DNA from: Gymnothorax reevesii
Lineage: Eukaryota; Chordata; Actinopteri; Anguilliformes; Muraenidae
DNA length: 64,000 nucleotides
Direction of reading: 5' to 3'
Assembly: GCA_029721435.1 (NCBI GenBank)
Contig: CM056580.1
Location: 73,743,367 to 73,807,366 of the forward strand
Both the position numbers and the translations under genes were made by a program. Under the pieces are notes generated by a model. The model was not told where the DNA came from, searched no databases, and was given only the letters and a program-made list of their open reading frames with translations. The first letter of the stretch is position 1, and every line of letters starts with the position of its first letter. Shown piece by piece: positions 23,378 to 35,159 of the stretch.

Positions 23378-23629
23378 AACCCTCCTCTGTATGTTTTTCA
23401 TATGCCTCATTAAAAAATAATCACTTTATTACTCTATTTATGGTATAGTTCAACAAGGAGCATGCCAAAGTAGTCTAGTAGTCAGTGATAACACTGCCAT
23501 ATGCCTGAATGGCAGTGATGTCATTACTAGACAAGTTTGGAGCAACCCCCGCAGAACTTTAAAACACCAAATAGAGTAAAATGATTAATTATTAAAATGA
23601 GGCATATTAAAAACATACAGTAGAGGGTT
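23378..23629. mobile_element. MITE-like inverted-repeat element
   Basis: Left arm from 23378 (AACCCTCCTCTGTATGTTTT...) and right arm to 23629 (...AAACATACAGTAGAGGGTT) are imperfect complements over about 60 bases. Inside lies a smaller inverted pair, CACTGCCATATGCCTG then AATGGCAGTG. The 252-bp size and nested palindrome fit a non-autonomous DNA transposon. No clear target duplication was seen. Confidence 0.5.
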
Positions 23630-23663
23630 AGATTTGCTGAACTGGTTCATTAAGTATACTATA

Positions 23664-25699
23664 CTGCAGTGATTCTCAACCTTTTTATACAAAGACCCCA
23701 CTTAATAGGGACATGTTTTGGGGGACCCCATACTTCATTATAATCATTTCATAGGTGAATATTTGAAAATGCGTTGTGAGATTCTAAATTGTGTCATGGT
23801 TTCACCCCCCCCACCAGATATAAACTGCTGTCCGGTGGGAGCTAGGACCATCGACCTAAAAGAATGCAGGACCTAAATGCCAGGCTGGTACAAACTGGAG
23901 ATTTAATAAATTGTGTGTGTACATATATATATTAAAAAAAAAAACACAGAGATAAAAACAGGGAGCAGCATCACCATATCATCACACACATCAATTATAA
24001 AGCCTCCACCTAAATTCAGATAATCCCCTCCACCTTAAAAAGCAACAGGTGCAGCTCATTAAGGTGGAGGTGAGAAATTATACGGCGTTTCCTTCCGCAC
24101 ATCAATGACTATGAAAAATGTTATGAATGCAGGCTCGCATGAGGTTTTCCCCGGGGGGTGTGCATGATACTATGCAGCTTTGAAAACGGGAGTGACTTAA
24201 GTACATGTACTTCGTTACAACACTTAAACTTTTTTTTTTTTGAGGATTTGTACATTATAATTTTTTTTAAACCAGGGACTTCTACTTTTACTCTACTACA
24301 TTTAAAAGGTAAAAAGTATACTTTCACTTTGTTACTTTGACAATGGCAACTTTGTTATTCGTTTCAAGTTAAAATGCTCATTGAATTCATCATTTACGGA
24401 TTATCCGGATTTGGCGCGTTCGCGAAGAACAAAGGTGTATCTTTGTGCAGATGTGTCCGCCAGTGGACGTGGAGCTTCAAACTTATGCACGCGGTTAAAA
24501 TATTCTACCACTAGAGAGCACACCAGGATCGGTCGCGGAGGTTTTGTGCGCGTTGTAGGCTATTTGCAGAATGAAAGCTGCCCGGGTTATCAAGTGGTAG
24601 CTCAAGTAGGTGAGCAATTAAATGTTGCGATATAAAAGTATCTATCTTATATCTGTATGTTGCGTGTATATTTCCTTTTACTTTGCAACATCAAGCATTT
24701 TACAACACAGCTAACAGCTGTGCTTAGCGTCACGAATAGCAGTAAGCTGGCCAGCTACGGCATTCGCGAATGCTATTTGACATGAGCTTAAAAATTTATT
24801 TCAAATTGCTAGCGTCTACCCTTGGAGTAGTTGTTAGATTTTGAACAAGATAATGTTTAGCCATACCTGTACTTTTTTATTTCAGTGGGACTCCCCAGTA
24901 TAATAAAAGCTAAATTAAATAAATCTTTTTTGTATTTGTATCGTTTTGTCTGCCACAAACAAGAGATGTTGCGGTACCACCTGTGACACCGGATAGGAGC
25001 GGGGTTTGTTTTCAGCATGGAGGGCAGAGAGCCCTCACTCTTCCCATAACAAGTTACAAGTCAATTCATCTCTCCATAACCGTCCAAAGCTGTTAAATTT
25101 AGGCAAAAATGATCCATAAAGCAAATATCCTGCATAGTTCCTCGACTTTAATAAGCAGCCATTGTGAGAAAAAAAAAAAACATGATGAAGTCATTACCTG
25201 ATTTCGGGCTTCCGCTTCCAGCTCTTTGAGTATGCGCACAAAATCAGCATTCGCACGTGTGAAGGACGTGATTACGTATGATGCACAGCTGAGTGATGAC
25301 GAATATAATTGCTGCAAAGTCAGCCAAAGTTTCTGATTTTTTCAGATTGTCATTGTTACGGAGTCACATCAATTATATCAACATAGCCAACAGGCAATGG
25401 CTTTGTCATTAGCATTTCTCATTACGTGTCATGCATTAGTTCAGCTAATAAATTGTTTGATTGTTAATCAGGCAAATTTGATAGCAAACAGTTTAAAACA
25501 ATTTATCGGGGAAAGGGTGAGGTTACTGAAGGCCTTCCTGACATCTGACGGCACCCCACTGCTGTTAGCTAATAGTCCAATATATTTGCGGGGATTGGGG
25601 ATGTTAAATTGGGTCAAGTCATTCCTTATTCACTTGATTAATTTACTTTTGTTTTCAAATAAATGTTACCGTAATTCAAACTATAGGAATATAACATAC
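23664..25699. other. Mixed old repeats, no gene
   Basis: CAGTGATTCTCAACCTTTTT at 23664 resembles a hAT-type terminus, but no partner end is visible. At 24180-24320 the phrases ACTTAAGTACATGTACTT and ACTTTTACTCTACTACATTT are those of a common fish interspersed repeat. At 25171-25317 a minus-strand frame ends at a donor-like CAG|GTAATG and may be an exon of the relic at 25700-25945. Nothing here is an intact gene. Confidence 0.35.
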
Positions 25700-25945
25700 C
25701 AATTCGTATTGCCAATGCGATCTTGTAATAATAAGGCATCGTCAGGAACGGCATTAGCTGCAGGTCCCGCTTGGTCCTCCATCTCTAGCCTTGCTGGTGG
25801 CCCATACAGGTAGGGTTGAGGACCATTGTATTCCTCCATATCTGCCAAAGTAAGAACTAATTCTGTCTCCTGATTCCTCATCGCTCCAGTTGTGAAAATG
25901 CTCCTTAGAATTCCCACTAGATTCACTGAAACTGTATGACGCCAT
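25700..25945 (-). pseudogene. Relic first exon, P2X7-C-terminus-like transposon protein
   Basis: On the minus strand the ATG at 25945 opens MASYSFSESSGNSKEHFHN, then SDEESGD. After a frameshift near 25860 the other frame reads ELVLTLADMEEYNGPQPYLY and later DRIGNTNW. This order (SDEESGD, LADMEEYNGPQPYLYEP, then DRIGNTDWC) is what I recall of repetitive fish proteins annotated as P2X7-like, often linked to transposons. The exon ends at G|GTATGT (25700/25699), a fair donor, with the final Trp codon split. The cysteine-rich next exon is not seen. The copy is broken by the frameshift; the family call is from memory of the motif. Confidence 0.45.
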
Positions 25946-26229
25946 GTTGACTTTGCCTGTTTGTGTTCTAGCGCTGATGTCATGCATACTTCGGCTGTGC
26001 TCGCGACGTAGTAGGCAATACTCCACCGGAGGGGATCAATAAATTTCATTTGCAGATCGAAAAAATGAGTTTTGCGATCTTTGAGTAATTCTCTATCATA
26101 TAATGATTGCCTATCCCCTCGGGTTTTCATGCTCTTAAAACCAATCAATCAAAGGAGACATAGTTCCAATAGACACAAAAGTTGCTGAATAGGAAGATGC
26201 ACAAAAAACATTCACACGAAGGTTGTTAC

Positions 26230-26610
26230 ACAAACCCATTTAAAAAAAAAGTTGGGATGATTTCTAAAATGCAAATAAAAACAGAATGCAATGATTTGGA
26301 AATCATTTAAACTCTATATTTAATTTGAAAATTGTACGATGTACGAAGACTACATACCAAATGTTGAAACTGAGGAATTTGATAATTTTTTCAAAAAACA
26401 ATGCTAATTTTGAATCTGATGCTGACAATATGTCAAAAATTTTTGAAAAGGACCATGTTTGTCACTGTGTTCCAGCCCTTCTTTTAACAACACCCTAAGC
26501 CTTTGGGAACTGAGGAAATCAATGCTGTAGTTTTGACAGTGAAATTTTTTCCCATTCATGCTTGATCTAAAATTTCAGTAGCTCAACACTTCTTATCCGT
26601 TGACATATTT
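26230..26610 (-). mobile_element. Tc1-like fragment (TIR plus transposase 3' end)
   Basis: Begins with AAACCCATTTAAAAAAAAAGTTGGGA and runs through AATAAAAACAGAATGCAATG, the terminal repeat wording shared with the copies at 28251, 31646, 36256 and 48761. It continues into an antisense transposase C-terminus (CTTTGGGAACTGAGGAAAT..., TTTCCCATTCATGCTTGAT). No second end or open frame remains. Confidence 0.65.
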
Positions 26611-26627
26611 TTGTTTCATAAAGCGTC

Positions 26628-26900
26628 AAATACACCACCTGTCCAAAAAAAGGGTGCACAATCAAATTTTCAGTTGAAACCCCTGAAGCTTTGATTGCAG
26701 CCAAAATTCATTGTATCATTGTTTTGACAACCATATGCAACATCAGAACATATATTTTCAACCGGATTTGCTCTAATTTTTGGACGAGATCTTGTATTGA
26801 CGACGGGAGACAATACACTCCGAAGTTTTCTGCAGCACATCAATGCCATTAAGGTCAGGACTCAGTGGTGGTCAGTTCATGTGTTAAAATGATTAGACGT
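26628..26900 (-). mobile_element. Tc1-like fragment of a second family
   Basis: CACCTGTCCAAAAAAAGGGTGCAC, then AGCTTTGATTGCAGCC and AAGGTCAGGACTCAGTGGTGG, follow the order of the antisense strand of a fish Tc1 transposon whose protein-coding end lies to the left. It abuts the previous fragment. Heavily mutated, no frame. Confidence 0.5.
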
Positions 26901-28250
26901 TCTTGTTTTTCTTTTTCCATATTTTCTTTGGGGGCGTTCTTTAGAATGGCGTTTGGTCCTCAGGCGCTGCTCTGCAGTTGCCTACTGCCCCTCCAACCCA
27001 AACTCGGCAGAGGTTCAGACAGCATGGAAAAAGCACATAAAAACAGAAAGCAGTGATTTCTAAATTTGGGATGTGGTAAAAATGTGAATAATAATGTGAT
27101 GTGAAACAGCTGATATCAGCAGATTATTGTAATTATTATTTGGTACAAAACTAACATCCAGGAAATGCCTATTCCTTTAGAAGCAAAGATGGGCTGAGGA
27201 TTGCCAGTTTCCCCTCAAATGTATGAGACAGACATTAAAAGGTTTAAAAGCAATGTTCCTGAAAGAAAGATAGGAATTTAAAGCCCCACAAGGTAGGAAT
27301 TTCACCTTAAAATATCAGTTTCAAAGTCTATCTATTGGTGGGCTGGATTATTACTGTGAGAATGGCATCTCTCCCATTACCACAGAGGGAACTGGTGGCC
27401 TGTATCTTGGACTATGTAACTTTCGACCGCGGGTCCCACACTCTTGCGAGACGTACGTTCCACTTTACGGCATACACAAGCTTTCGGATAAGGAGCATAG
27501 AAGAGGGTGGGAATACACCCGGAAGTTGAAGCTGAATTGAACGCTCAAAGTAGATAGCAGATGATCAACTAGCGGTAACTTCTTCGTTCACCCCCATTCA
27601 TTTTGCCTGACTTTTGACATCAAATAACTTTACACTAAAAACATTGTGAGCCTTCATGTCAGCGATAATGTTTTCTACAGAGAAACTACATTTTGTAGCA
27701 GACGTCTTTACTTCGTATGTAACATAATGGTCTAATAGTAAGCATTTTTAGCCAATGGCACCAGGCTAGGCTAAAAGTGATGTGAAATGCTTGCGACTTT
27801 CTCTCACACAGGACGTAAATAACCATACTGTTTAGACCAGAAGCCCATAACGAATCATAAACAGAAGACGATTGAGCCACATCGCTAACAAAGTGAAGTA
27901 CCTATGAAGTAATAATTTGCAAAACATCACAACATCGAACGAAATCAGACTATACTGACATACGCAATTGCTTGCTCGCTGGGAATTATGAGCAAGATAC
28001 ATCTACCAGACGAGTTACCGCTTCTGAGGACGTTGGTTTACGTCAGCGAGCTGACTTCGAGCCTGCGCAGTAGGCATGGTGCCAACTGAAAACTCGTTCA
28101 ATTGTGCTTCTCACTCTCCCATTGAAAATAGCGCCATCCACTTCTTTTACTGTCCATGGGAGCATAAGGAGAAGGCAGCTAGGCTAGCCCGCTAGCATAC
28201 TACAGGATGCTGCCTGGCCATTGATTTTACACCTGTTATGCTTTGTTCTA
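26901..28250. other. No gene recognised
   Basis: Two CpG-rich patches (27420-27540 and 28000-28090) stand out against AT-rich DNA but contain no motif I can name. Confidence 0.45.
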
Positions 28251-29830
28251 CCAAACCCAAAACCAGTGAAGTTGGCACATTATGTAAATCGTAGATAAAA
28301 ACAGAATACAATGATTTGCAAATCCTTTTCAACTTATATTCAATTGAATACACTGCAAAGACAAGATGTTTAATGTTCAAACTGAGAAACTTTTTTTTTT
28401 TTTGCAAATAATCATTAACTTAGAATTTAAAGGCAGCAACACATTGCAAAAAAGTTGGCACAGGGGCCTTTTTACCACTGTGTTACATCGCCTTTCCTTT
28501 TAACGACACTCAGTAAACGTTTGGGAACTGAGGAGACCAATTGGATCTCTTTCCCATTCTTGCTTGATGTACAGCTTCAGTTGTTCAACAGTCCGGGATC
28601 TCCGTTGTAGTATTTTACGCTTCATAATGCGCCACACATTTTCAATGGGAGACAGGTCTGGACTACAGGCAGGCCAGTCTAGTACCCGCACTCTTTTACT
28701 ACGGAGCCATGCTGTTGTAACACGTGCAGAATGTGGCTTGGCATTATCTTGCTGAAATAAGCAGGGGTGTCCATGAAAAAGACGTCGCTTGGATGGCAAC
28801 ATATGTTGCTCCAAAACCTGTATGTACCTTTCAGCATTAATGGTGCCTTCACATATGTGTAAGTTGCCCATGCCTTGGGCACTAATACACCCCCATACCA
28901 TCACAGATGCTGGCTTTTGAATGCTGGCCGAAAACAGTCCGGATGGTTCTTTTCCTCTTTGGTCCGGAGGACATGACGTCCACAGTTTCCAAAAACAATT
29001 TGAAATGTGGACTCGTCAGATCACAGAACACTTTTCCACTTTGCATCAGTCCATCTTAGATGAGCTTGGGCCCAGCGAAGCCGGCGGCGTTTCTGGGTGC
29101 TGTTGATAAATGGCTTTCGCTTTGCATTGTAGAGCTTTAACTTGCACTTGCAGATGTAGCGACGAACTGTAGTTACTGACAGTGGTTTTCTGAAGTGTTC
29201 CTGAGCCCATGTGGTGATGTCCTTTACACACTGATGTCGGTTTTTGATGCAATACCGCCAGAGGGATCGAAAGTCACGGGCATTCAATGTTGGTTTTCGG
29301 CCTTGTCGCTTACGTGCAGTGATTTCTCCAGATTCTCTGAACCTTTTGACAATATTACGGACTGTAGATGATGAAATCCCTAAATTTCTTGCAATAGCTC
29401 GTTGAGGAATGTTGTTTTTAAACTGTTCGACAATCAGCTCACGCATTTGTTCACTAAGTGGCGACCCTCGCCCCATCCTTGTTTGTGAATGACTGAGCAT
29501 TTCAGGGAAGCTGCTTTTATACCCAATCATGGCACCCACCTGTCCCCAATTAGCCCGTTCACTTGTGGGATGTTCCAAATAAGTGTTTGATGAGCATTCC
29601 TCAACTGTTTTTTGCCACTTGTGCCAGCTTTTTTGAAACATGTTGCAGGCATCAAATTCCAAATGAGCTAATATTTGCAAAAAATTACAGAGTTTACCTG
29701 TTCGAACATTAAGTAACTTGTCTTTGCAGTGTACTCAATTGAATATAGGTTGAAAAGGATTTGCAAATCATTGTATTCTGTTTTTATTTATGATTTACAC
29801 AACGTGCCAACTTCACTGGTTTTGGGTTTG
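28251..29830 (-). mobile_element. Near full-length Tc1 element, transposase on minus strand
   Basis: The ends are CCAAACCCAAAACCAGTGAA (left) and its complement TTCACTGGTTTTGGGTTTG (right, followed by TA at 29831-29832). The inverted repeats exceed 150 bases, with shared TTTGCAAATC and TATTCAATTGAATACACTGCA wording. At about 1.58 kb it has the length of an autonomous element, but its transposase is disabled. Confidence 0.85.
28500..29476 (-). pseudogene. Tc1-like transposase, nonsense plus frameshift
   Basis: The likely start is the ATG at 29476 (MGRGSPLSEQMREL). The N-terminus has a helix-turn-helix (NIPQRAIARNLGISSSTVRN) and a second DNA-binding region (KPLSVTTVRRYICK). A TGA at 29023-29021 replaces the Trp of the WSDES motif, so the frame stops at KWKSVL. 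A one-base deletion near 28920 shifts the frame again. The C-terminal half resumes as VWGCISAQGMGNLH, LFQQDNAKPH (second catalytic Asp) and SPDLSPIENVW (Glu). All catalytic residues survive in the DNA, but no single frame joins them. Sister copies lie at 36256 and 48761. Confidence 0.85.
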
Positions 29831-29939
29831 TATGTAATTTACTTGCTGCTTTGTTTCCATTGTAAAGCAACCTTGGGTGTGAGAAAGGCACTATATATAT
29901 AAAAAAAAACTTGTTATAATCATTATTATTAGTAAAACA

Positions 29940-30450
29940 ACTCAAAACCACATTCTGCGTGTATTGAAAAGGCATGGCTACACAAGAAGGTATGCAGGTG
30001 CAGGACTAGCTTGCCTACAGTCCTGACTTATCCCTGATTGAGAATGTATTGTGCATTTTGAAAGACAAAATACAACAAATACCCTGCACTGTTGTGCACT
30101 TTAGGACTTGTTTGCGAGAAGACTGGGACAAAATTACACCTGAACCAATTAAAAACTTTTTCACTCTCTAACTCTAAATGTTTCTAAAGTTCAATGAAAA
30201 TGAATGGCAACATTACGAAGTGTTCTTAATACTTTACTGTCACGATTTTCATGAAATATATTGCGAGAATCAAAATGGAAAAGTGTTAATTTTGAAAAAT
30301 TCAGAAAATTTGTATGTGGTGAAACATCTAATGGTGTGCTGTGGTATTTTTTCTGTAATATAGGTTAGAGATCATTTTAAAATCCCTGCTTTCAGTATTA
30401 ATTTTAATATACCACTCCAACTTTTTCTGATTTTGGGGTATAGTGCAAAC
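29940..30450 (+). pseudogene. Tc1-like transposase C-terminal fragment
   Basis: GGTGCAGGACTAGCTTGCCT, then CAGTCCTGACTTATCCCTGATTGAGAATGT, encode the LDWPACSPDLSPIENV region around the catalytic Glu. The C-terminal helix (ACTTGTTTGCGAGAAGACTGGGAC) and a 3' end (CACTCCAACTTTTTCTG...GGGGTA) follow. The 5' two thirds are missing. The orientation is opposite to the adjacent copy at 28251, so it is a separate insertion. Confidence 0.55.
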
Positions 30451-30524
30451 TACAATGGGTTAGATGTAGCACACAAATCACTTCCAAGTGCTTTAATGAA
30501 AGGTTTCATGTCTTAAGTTATTTA

Positions 30525-30680
30525 TATGAGCGGCTGGGTTGGCTTACTCAGCAGGCTCACTCAGTTAAGGCGCTGCTTTGTGGAGCAGTAGAGAGCTCCA
30601 TGGGCCGGGCTTGAATTCGAGCTGCGCAGTGGCTGGCAGCCTTTTCAGTGGACTGCATTGTTGGCTTTGCGCTGTCAGGA
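30525..30680 (+). repeat. tRNA-derived SINE-like segment
   Basis: GGCTGGGTTGGCTTACTCAG gives a box A-like start. AAGGCGCTGCTTTGTGGAGC and GGGCCGGGCTTGAATTCGAGC (box B-like) follow at the usual spacing, then CAGTGGCTGGCAGCC. The order matches tRNA-headed fish SINEs. Box B is imperfect (GCTTGAATTCGAG rather than GGTTCGAATCC), so Pol III activity is unlikely. Confidence 0.45.
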
Positions 30681-31645
30681 TAGGAGACTGATACAGCTGG
30701 TCTTAGTAAGCATTGTTTATTGCATCAAGCACCTCCTTCTGGCCAGCTGGGGGACTCCTCAGAAAAATTCTAGCATATGTTCAGGTTGTCTCCGCTCTTG
30801 TTCTGAGCTTGCAAAGTTTCGAGGCGTGAGGAGATTGACAGGCATGTGCTTCATAAGAGAGCCGCAAACTGTCTCTTTCTCTCGGGATGTTAGCATGAGT
30901 CACAAACGAGCATACTTGTTTACATAGTTCACCATTCGGGCATTCTAGATTCCATAACTTTGGGGCTAGGATCTAATTCTGTTTAATTAGTCCCCATCCT
31001 GTAGGATACCCAGTGTAGCATCTAGTGTGAAAATGGTCATTAACAAGGGTTAGTCAATCAGAAAAGCAGTTGTTCACTGGGTTTGCATTTTGATGAGCAT
31101 CTGGCTTTCTTAGTTTGCCACCCAGATGGGTGTGAGCAGCATGGTGATTTGACATGAGTTGACTGCAAGATATTCCAGGGTTTTCATTGGGAAAAAAATC
31201 ACCTGGAATTGAGCAAAGACAAACAAACAAAAACACCTGGCCTGCAGTAGAGCCAACCTTCAGACCAATGGACTACTAAGGGGACTGTCTTCTTTAATAA
31301 ATGCGAAGCTGCTCCTACTCCTAAGCAAAGCTGCTCACAGGTCTGAGCTAGTATTTGGAGTGATCTATTAATAGTTTGACATTCACCAAGATATTAATTT
31401 AGATGTCTAGCACAGTATAATTGAAATAAAATAATGAACACAAGCTCAGAGTGCGCACTTTTCTTTTATTAGCTGCTCAGCCATTCCATGGCCAGGTGCG
31501 TGTTATTCCCTGAATATATCAGTTGCACAGATAAAAGGTCTATAAGTGTGGCCTTTGCGTTTGGAATCTGTTGCTGTGTCTGTCTGTTTGTATGTATGAG
31601 TGTATGTATATATCCATGTATGTTCGGTTATATGTGCGTAAGTAA
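30681..31645. other. No gene recognised
   Basis: Intergenic. A short TGTA/TCTG-rich stretch occurs at 31570-31640. Confidence 0.5.
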
Positions 31646-32430
31646 AACCCCATTTCCAAAAAGGTGGGATACTGTGTAAAATGTAAATGAAAACAGAGTG
31701 CAATCATTTGCAAATTCTATTGTTTGAAAATATTGGCTAATTTTGAATTTTGGGATGGGGCAACAAAAGTCTAAGAAAAGTTGCATCATGCTACAAAAAA
31801 AAAAAACCAAATGGAACATCTCACTGCTAATTAGCAACAGGCCAGTAACACGATTGGGTATAAAAAAATCTTTCAGGAGTGAAGGTGGTGAAGGTTTCAC
31901 CACTCAATGAAAGTCTGCATAGGCAAATTGTAAAAAAAAAAAAAAAAAAAGAATAATGTTCCTCAAATTAAAACGGCAAAGAATTTGGGCATTTCATCCT
32001 CTAAGGCACATAACATCATTAAAAAATTTTGAGAATCCGTAGAAATCTCTATAGGCAAGGGATCAAGCTAAAAACCAATACTGAATGGCAGTGATGTTCA
32101 GGCCCTCTGGCAGCACTGGATTAAAAACATTGGATTCTATCGTGAAAATCACAGCATGGGCACTGGAATACTTTTTTAAACCAATATCAGTCAGCATAGT
32201 TTGTTGCTGTATCTTCAAATGCAGGTTAAATCTCTGCCTTGTAAAGATTAAACCACATATAAACAAGATCCAGGAATGCAGCAGTCTTCTCTGGACTCAA
32301 GTTCATTTGAGATGGACTGAGGCAAAGGGGAAAACTGTTCCTTGGTCAGGCCAGTTAAAATGTGAAATTCTTTTTGAAATCATGTTTGCTGCATCCTCAC
32401 ATCTAAAGAGCGGAGGGACTCTTTGAAGCC
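31646..32430 (+). mobile_element. Decayed Tc1 element, plus strand
   Basis: The left end AACCCCATTTCCAAAAAGGTGGGA is followed by GTAAATGAAAACAGAGTGCAATCATTTGCAAAT, the TIR wording of the 36256/48761 family. Decayed coding wording follows: a helix-turn-helix region, GTTCAGGCCCTCTGGCAGCACT, TCACAGCATGGGCACTGGAA (AWAQE), and TTCATTTGAGATGGACTGAGGCAAA (HLRWTEAK). It stops after TTCCTTGGTCAGGCC. The catalytic half and right terminal repeat are missing. Confidence 0.6.
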
Positions 32431-32839
32431 CCTTATTTTCGCTACCTATTGTGATTCTGCTGTTGCACTTGAGAAGTTGAAGGATGGCTGCACAATAAAC
32501 TGATTCCTGTATTTGACCCCACCATAAAACTTTGTAGGTTGTTTTATTGATTAGACCCGGTTTATCTTATTTCTGCTAATGAGAATTTAAGTCCCAGTAT
32601 CGTTTTATTGTTAGCTGCAACAATCATGAAGTCGAAAATTCTCATGGAGTTCAATGTCTCTCACAAAATGGAAATGACATTAAATTATGAATTGGGCTGA
32701 ATCAGAGCTATTTTGTTTTTATTTCTGCGATTAATTGTTTACGAGTTAATTCGTTGGGTTTTTAATTTGGAAGTTGCTACGGGTACAGCAGTTTTCCAAT
32801 GCATTTCAATGTAGAGGGGTACGGCAGTCCCAATTTCAA
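32431..32839. other. No gene recognised
   Basis: AT-rich intergenic DNA between the Tc1 relic and the telomere-like patch. Confidence 0.5.
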
Positions 32840-32930
32840 ACCCTGCCCTAACCTAGCCCTGACCCTAACTCTCTAACCCTAACCTTAACCCTGACCCCTA
32901 ACCATAATCCCTAATCTTTATCCTAATCCC
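32840..32930. repeat. Degenerate interstitial telomere-like (CCCTAA)n
   Basis: A run of CCCTAACCTAGCCCTGACCCTAACTC... with repeated CCTAA/CCCTAACC units, mutated but clearly periodic at six bases. It is bordered by GTACGGCAGTCCC on the left and CAGTCGTACCC on the right, a weak inverted pair. Confidence 0.7.
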
Positions 32931-34210
32931 TTCAAATCGACAGTCGTACCCATAAAACTGCCGTATCTCAAGACGCTGCATTTTAAATCGAGCTTGCAGA
33001 GAACAGTCTTAGGTATGTATTATTAATAACTAAATGACTAATCTAAGAAATTACTGAAGAATTAAATCGGACAAAGCAAATTCACATAATGATTCAAATC
33101 GCAACTTGCAAAATGTAATGCTCAGTGAACAGAAACAGCGTTCAGTGTAAACCGTGTTTTTTTTTTTGTTTTGTTTTTTTTTTTGTTTTTTTTATACTGT
33201 CATACATGGCTGGTCAATCATCCGCGACATGAAGTTTGTTATGGTGTAATACATTCCGCTAAGTAACTAAATAAGCTAAGAAGTTGTTTTATTGGGTTCG
33301 TTTTCATACAGTTTAGGCTTGTCAGACTGGCTTTGGAGACATCAGTTATCGCGCTTTCTTTATCGGAGATATTAGCGGGCTGTGTTTACGTTAAACTTGC
33401 AAGTTGCAATATTACTGCTCGCGATGCACTGGAGATGCACCTCTTCATTCAGTTTCAATTTAAGTACCCTGACTAACTAGTGGTTCAAATTACCATATAA
33501 CATATTACAACTTCACCTATACAGCACATCAGACAGGTGTATGCGCGGAGTGATTTACCGTTCTCAAGTGGTAGCCCCGATTGTAGTTGAGCTGGGTAAG
33601 TGAAATGTTGCTTGCATGCAAATTCATTCAATTTTTTTTTCAATAATCTGCGACTTCAAGGAAATTCTGCCGAACTCCTGGTTTTTTTCCCCAATGCTAT
33701 AGTATCGAAGTGAGCAACTAATGCCTATATCACTTATCTTAACTGTAGTTAGGGCGGATCTTAGGACACAATTGAAACGCAAGATGTATGTAAGATGTAA
33801 TGTAAGAAGGATATAATGTTGGAAAAGAGAGGTGGTGTTGCACATGGTAGATTTACATTTATTTTAAAGATCGCCATAATATATTGTTTTTATTAGTTTA
33901 ATCAAGTACAACATTCATATCACCGTAACTTTTCATGCGGGGCGCGGTTTATGCGCTTAAAATAGCATTTGAGCTGCATTAAAAAATGCGCACCTAAGGA
34001 TGAAAAATGTTTGCGCACCTAAAGATTTTTTAAGAAAAGGCCTGTGTCGGAAGATGTGTCCCTTGGTTGCAGAAAAGATGTTACAGTGTTTCAGAAGGGG
34101 CAAATTAAAAGGGACCAAAGAAATCCCCGTATCACCGAACGCCCCCAATCCTCCTATTCCCCAATCCTTGAATAGATCTTGAATAGACTTTCATTTGAAC
34201 TTAATTTCAG
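32931..34210. other. No gene recognised
   Basis: Contains a T/G run at 33158-33191. The rest is AT-rich intergenic sequence without a supported feature. Confidence 0.5.
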
Positions 34211-34590
34211 GTCAATCGGACAAATGGGTCTGAAGATATGGCCAAAATGGTAATTTTCCATTACAAAGCGCTACCTGGTGGCAAAATATTGAATCATACA
34301 GGTATGATGTCATCATGTGACACGTTGTGAGGTCATGACCTTGCAGTTGCACATAGTTTCATGTCAATTGGACAATGTTTCCAAAGATATGGCTAAAATG
34401 GTGAATTTTATGTGACAAAGCTCCACCTTGTGTCAAAATTTTGAACCAAACAGGTATAATGTCATCGTGGGACACATCCTCAGGTCATGACCTTTCATTT
34501 GCACTTGCTTTGAGGTCAATTGGACAAATATTTCCAGAGATATGATAAAAACAGTGATTTTTCAGTTTTTGGCCCCTGGTGGCCAATCTA
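34211..34590. repeat. 152-bp tandem repeat, about 2.5 copies
   Basis: The phrase GTCAAT(C/T)GGACAA followed by AGATATGG(C)...AAAATGGT starts at 34211, 34363 and 34515, exactly 152 bases apart. Each unit also carries GGTATGATGTCATC or its variant and GAGGTCATGACCTT. The last copy is cut after about 75 bases. Units differ by roughly 20-25%, so the array is old. Confidence 0.85.
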
Positions 34591-34775
34591 GAAAATATAA
34601 ATCGTCCGAAATCAAATCCGTTCTCCCTCTTGATGATACTTTCTTACATGCAAAACATGAAATTTCTAATTGGAATATTACTGAAGTTATCACGTTAACA
34701 CGTAGGGCGGCGCGGCGGTGGCGATCGGACCAAAAACATAATATCCCCTGAACGCCATTCGGCGTTTGGGGATAT
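34591..34775. repeat. Repeat end closed by a hairpin
   Basis: The repeat continues through CTCCCTCTTGATGATACTTT and GTTATCACGTTAACACGTAG to a terminal palindrome: ATATCCCCTGAACGCC (34741-34756), a 4-base loop, then GGCGTTTGGGGATAT (34761-34775), one base short of perfect. With the 152-bp units it probably forms one composite mobile element that I cannot name. Confidence 0.5.
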
Positions 34776-35159
34776 AGTAATGTATTTGGTATTGAGGAAT
34801 GTCAGTCAGGTATCTCTATTACCTTCCTTCCATTAAATTGGCACTAGTTTTTGAAGCAGTTCCATGTTGGATTTCTGCGACCTTGGAGCAAACCAACCTG
34901 CATTTCCACCAGTTTTGAGCAGAATCATTGCAATCAAGAAGCATCATCAACACACACTGCACAATCTAAGTGAACAGCAGCAGCAGGATGGAGGACGGAC
35001 CTGGTTTAGTCGGTAGAGCATTGCATGCTTTTATTTCCTGAGACAATTTTTCACTCGACTTCTCTGTTACTGTCTTCTCCATCCTCCCTTTCCAAACTGC
35101 AAAATATGACATGCCCACAGAAGGCGTCATGGTTTGCACTTCAAGTCAAGGAAAACTGC

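Noticed and set aside
23664..23780. hAT transposon starting CAGTGATTCTCAACCTTTTT
   Set aside because: No matching right end or 8-bp duplication was found, so it is mentioned only as a possible fragment.
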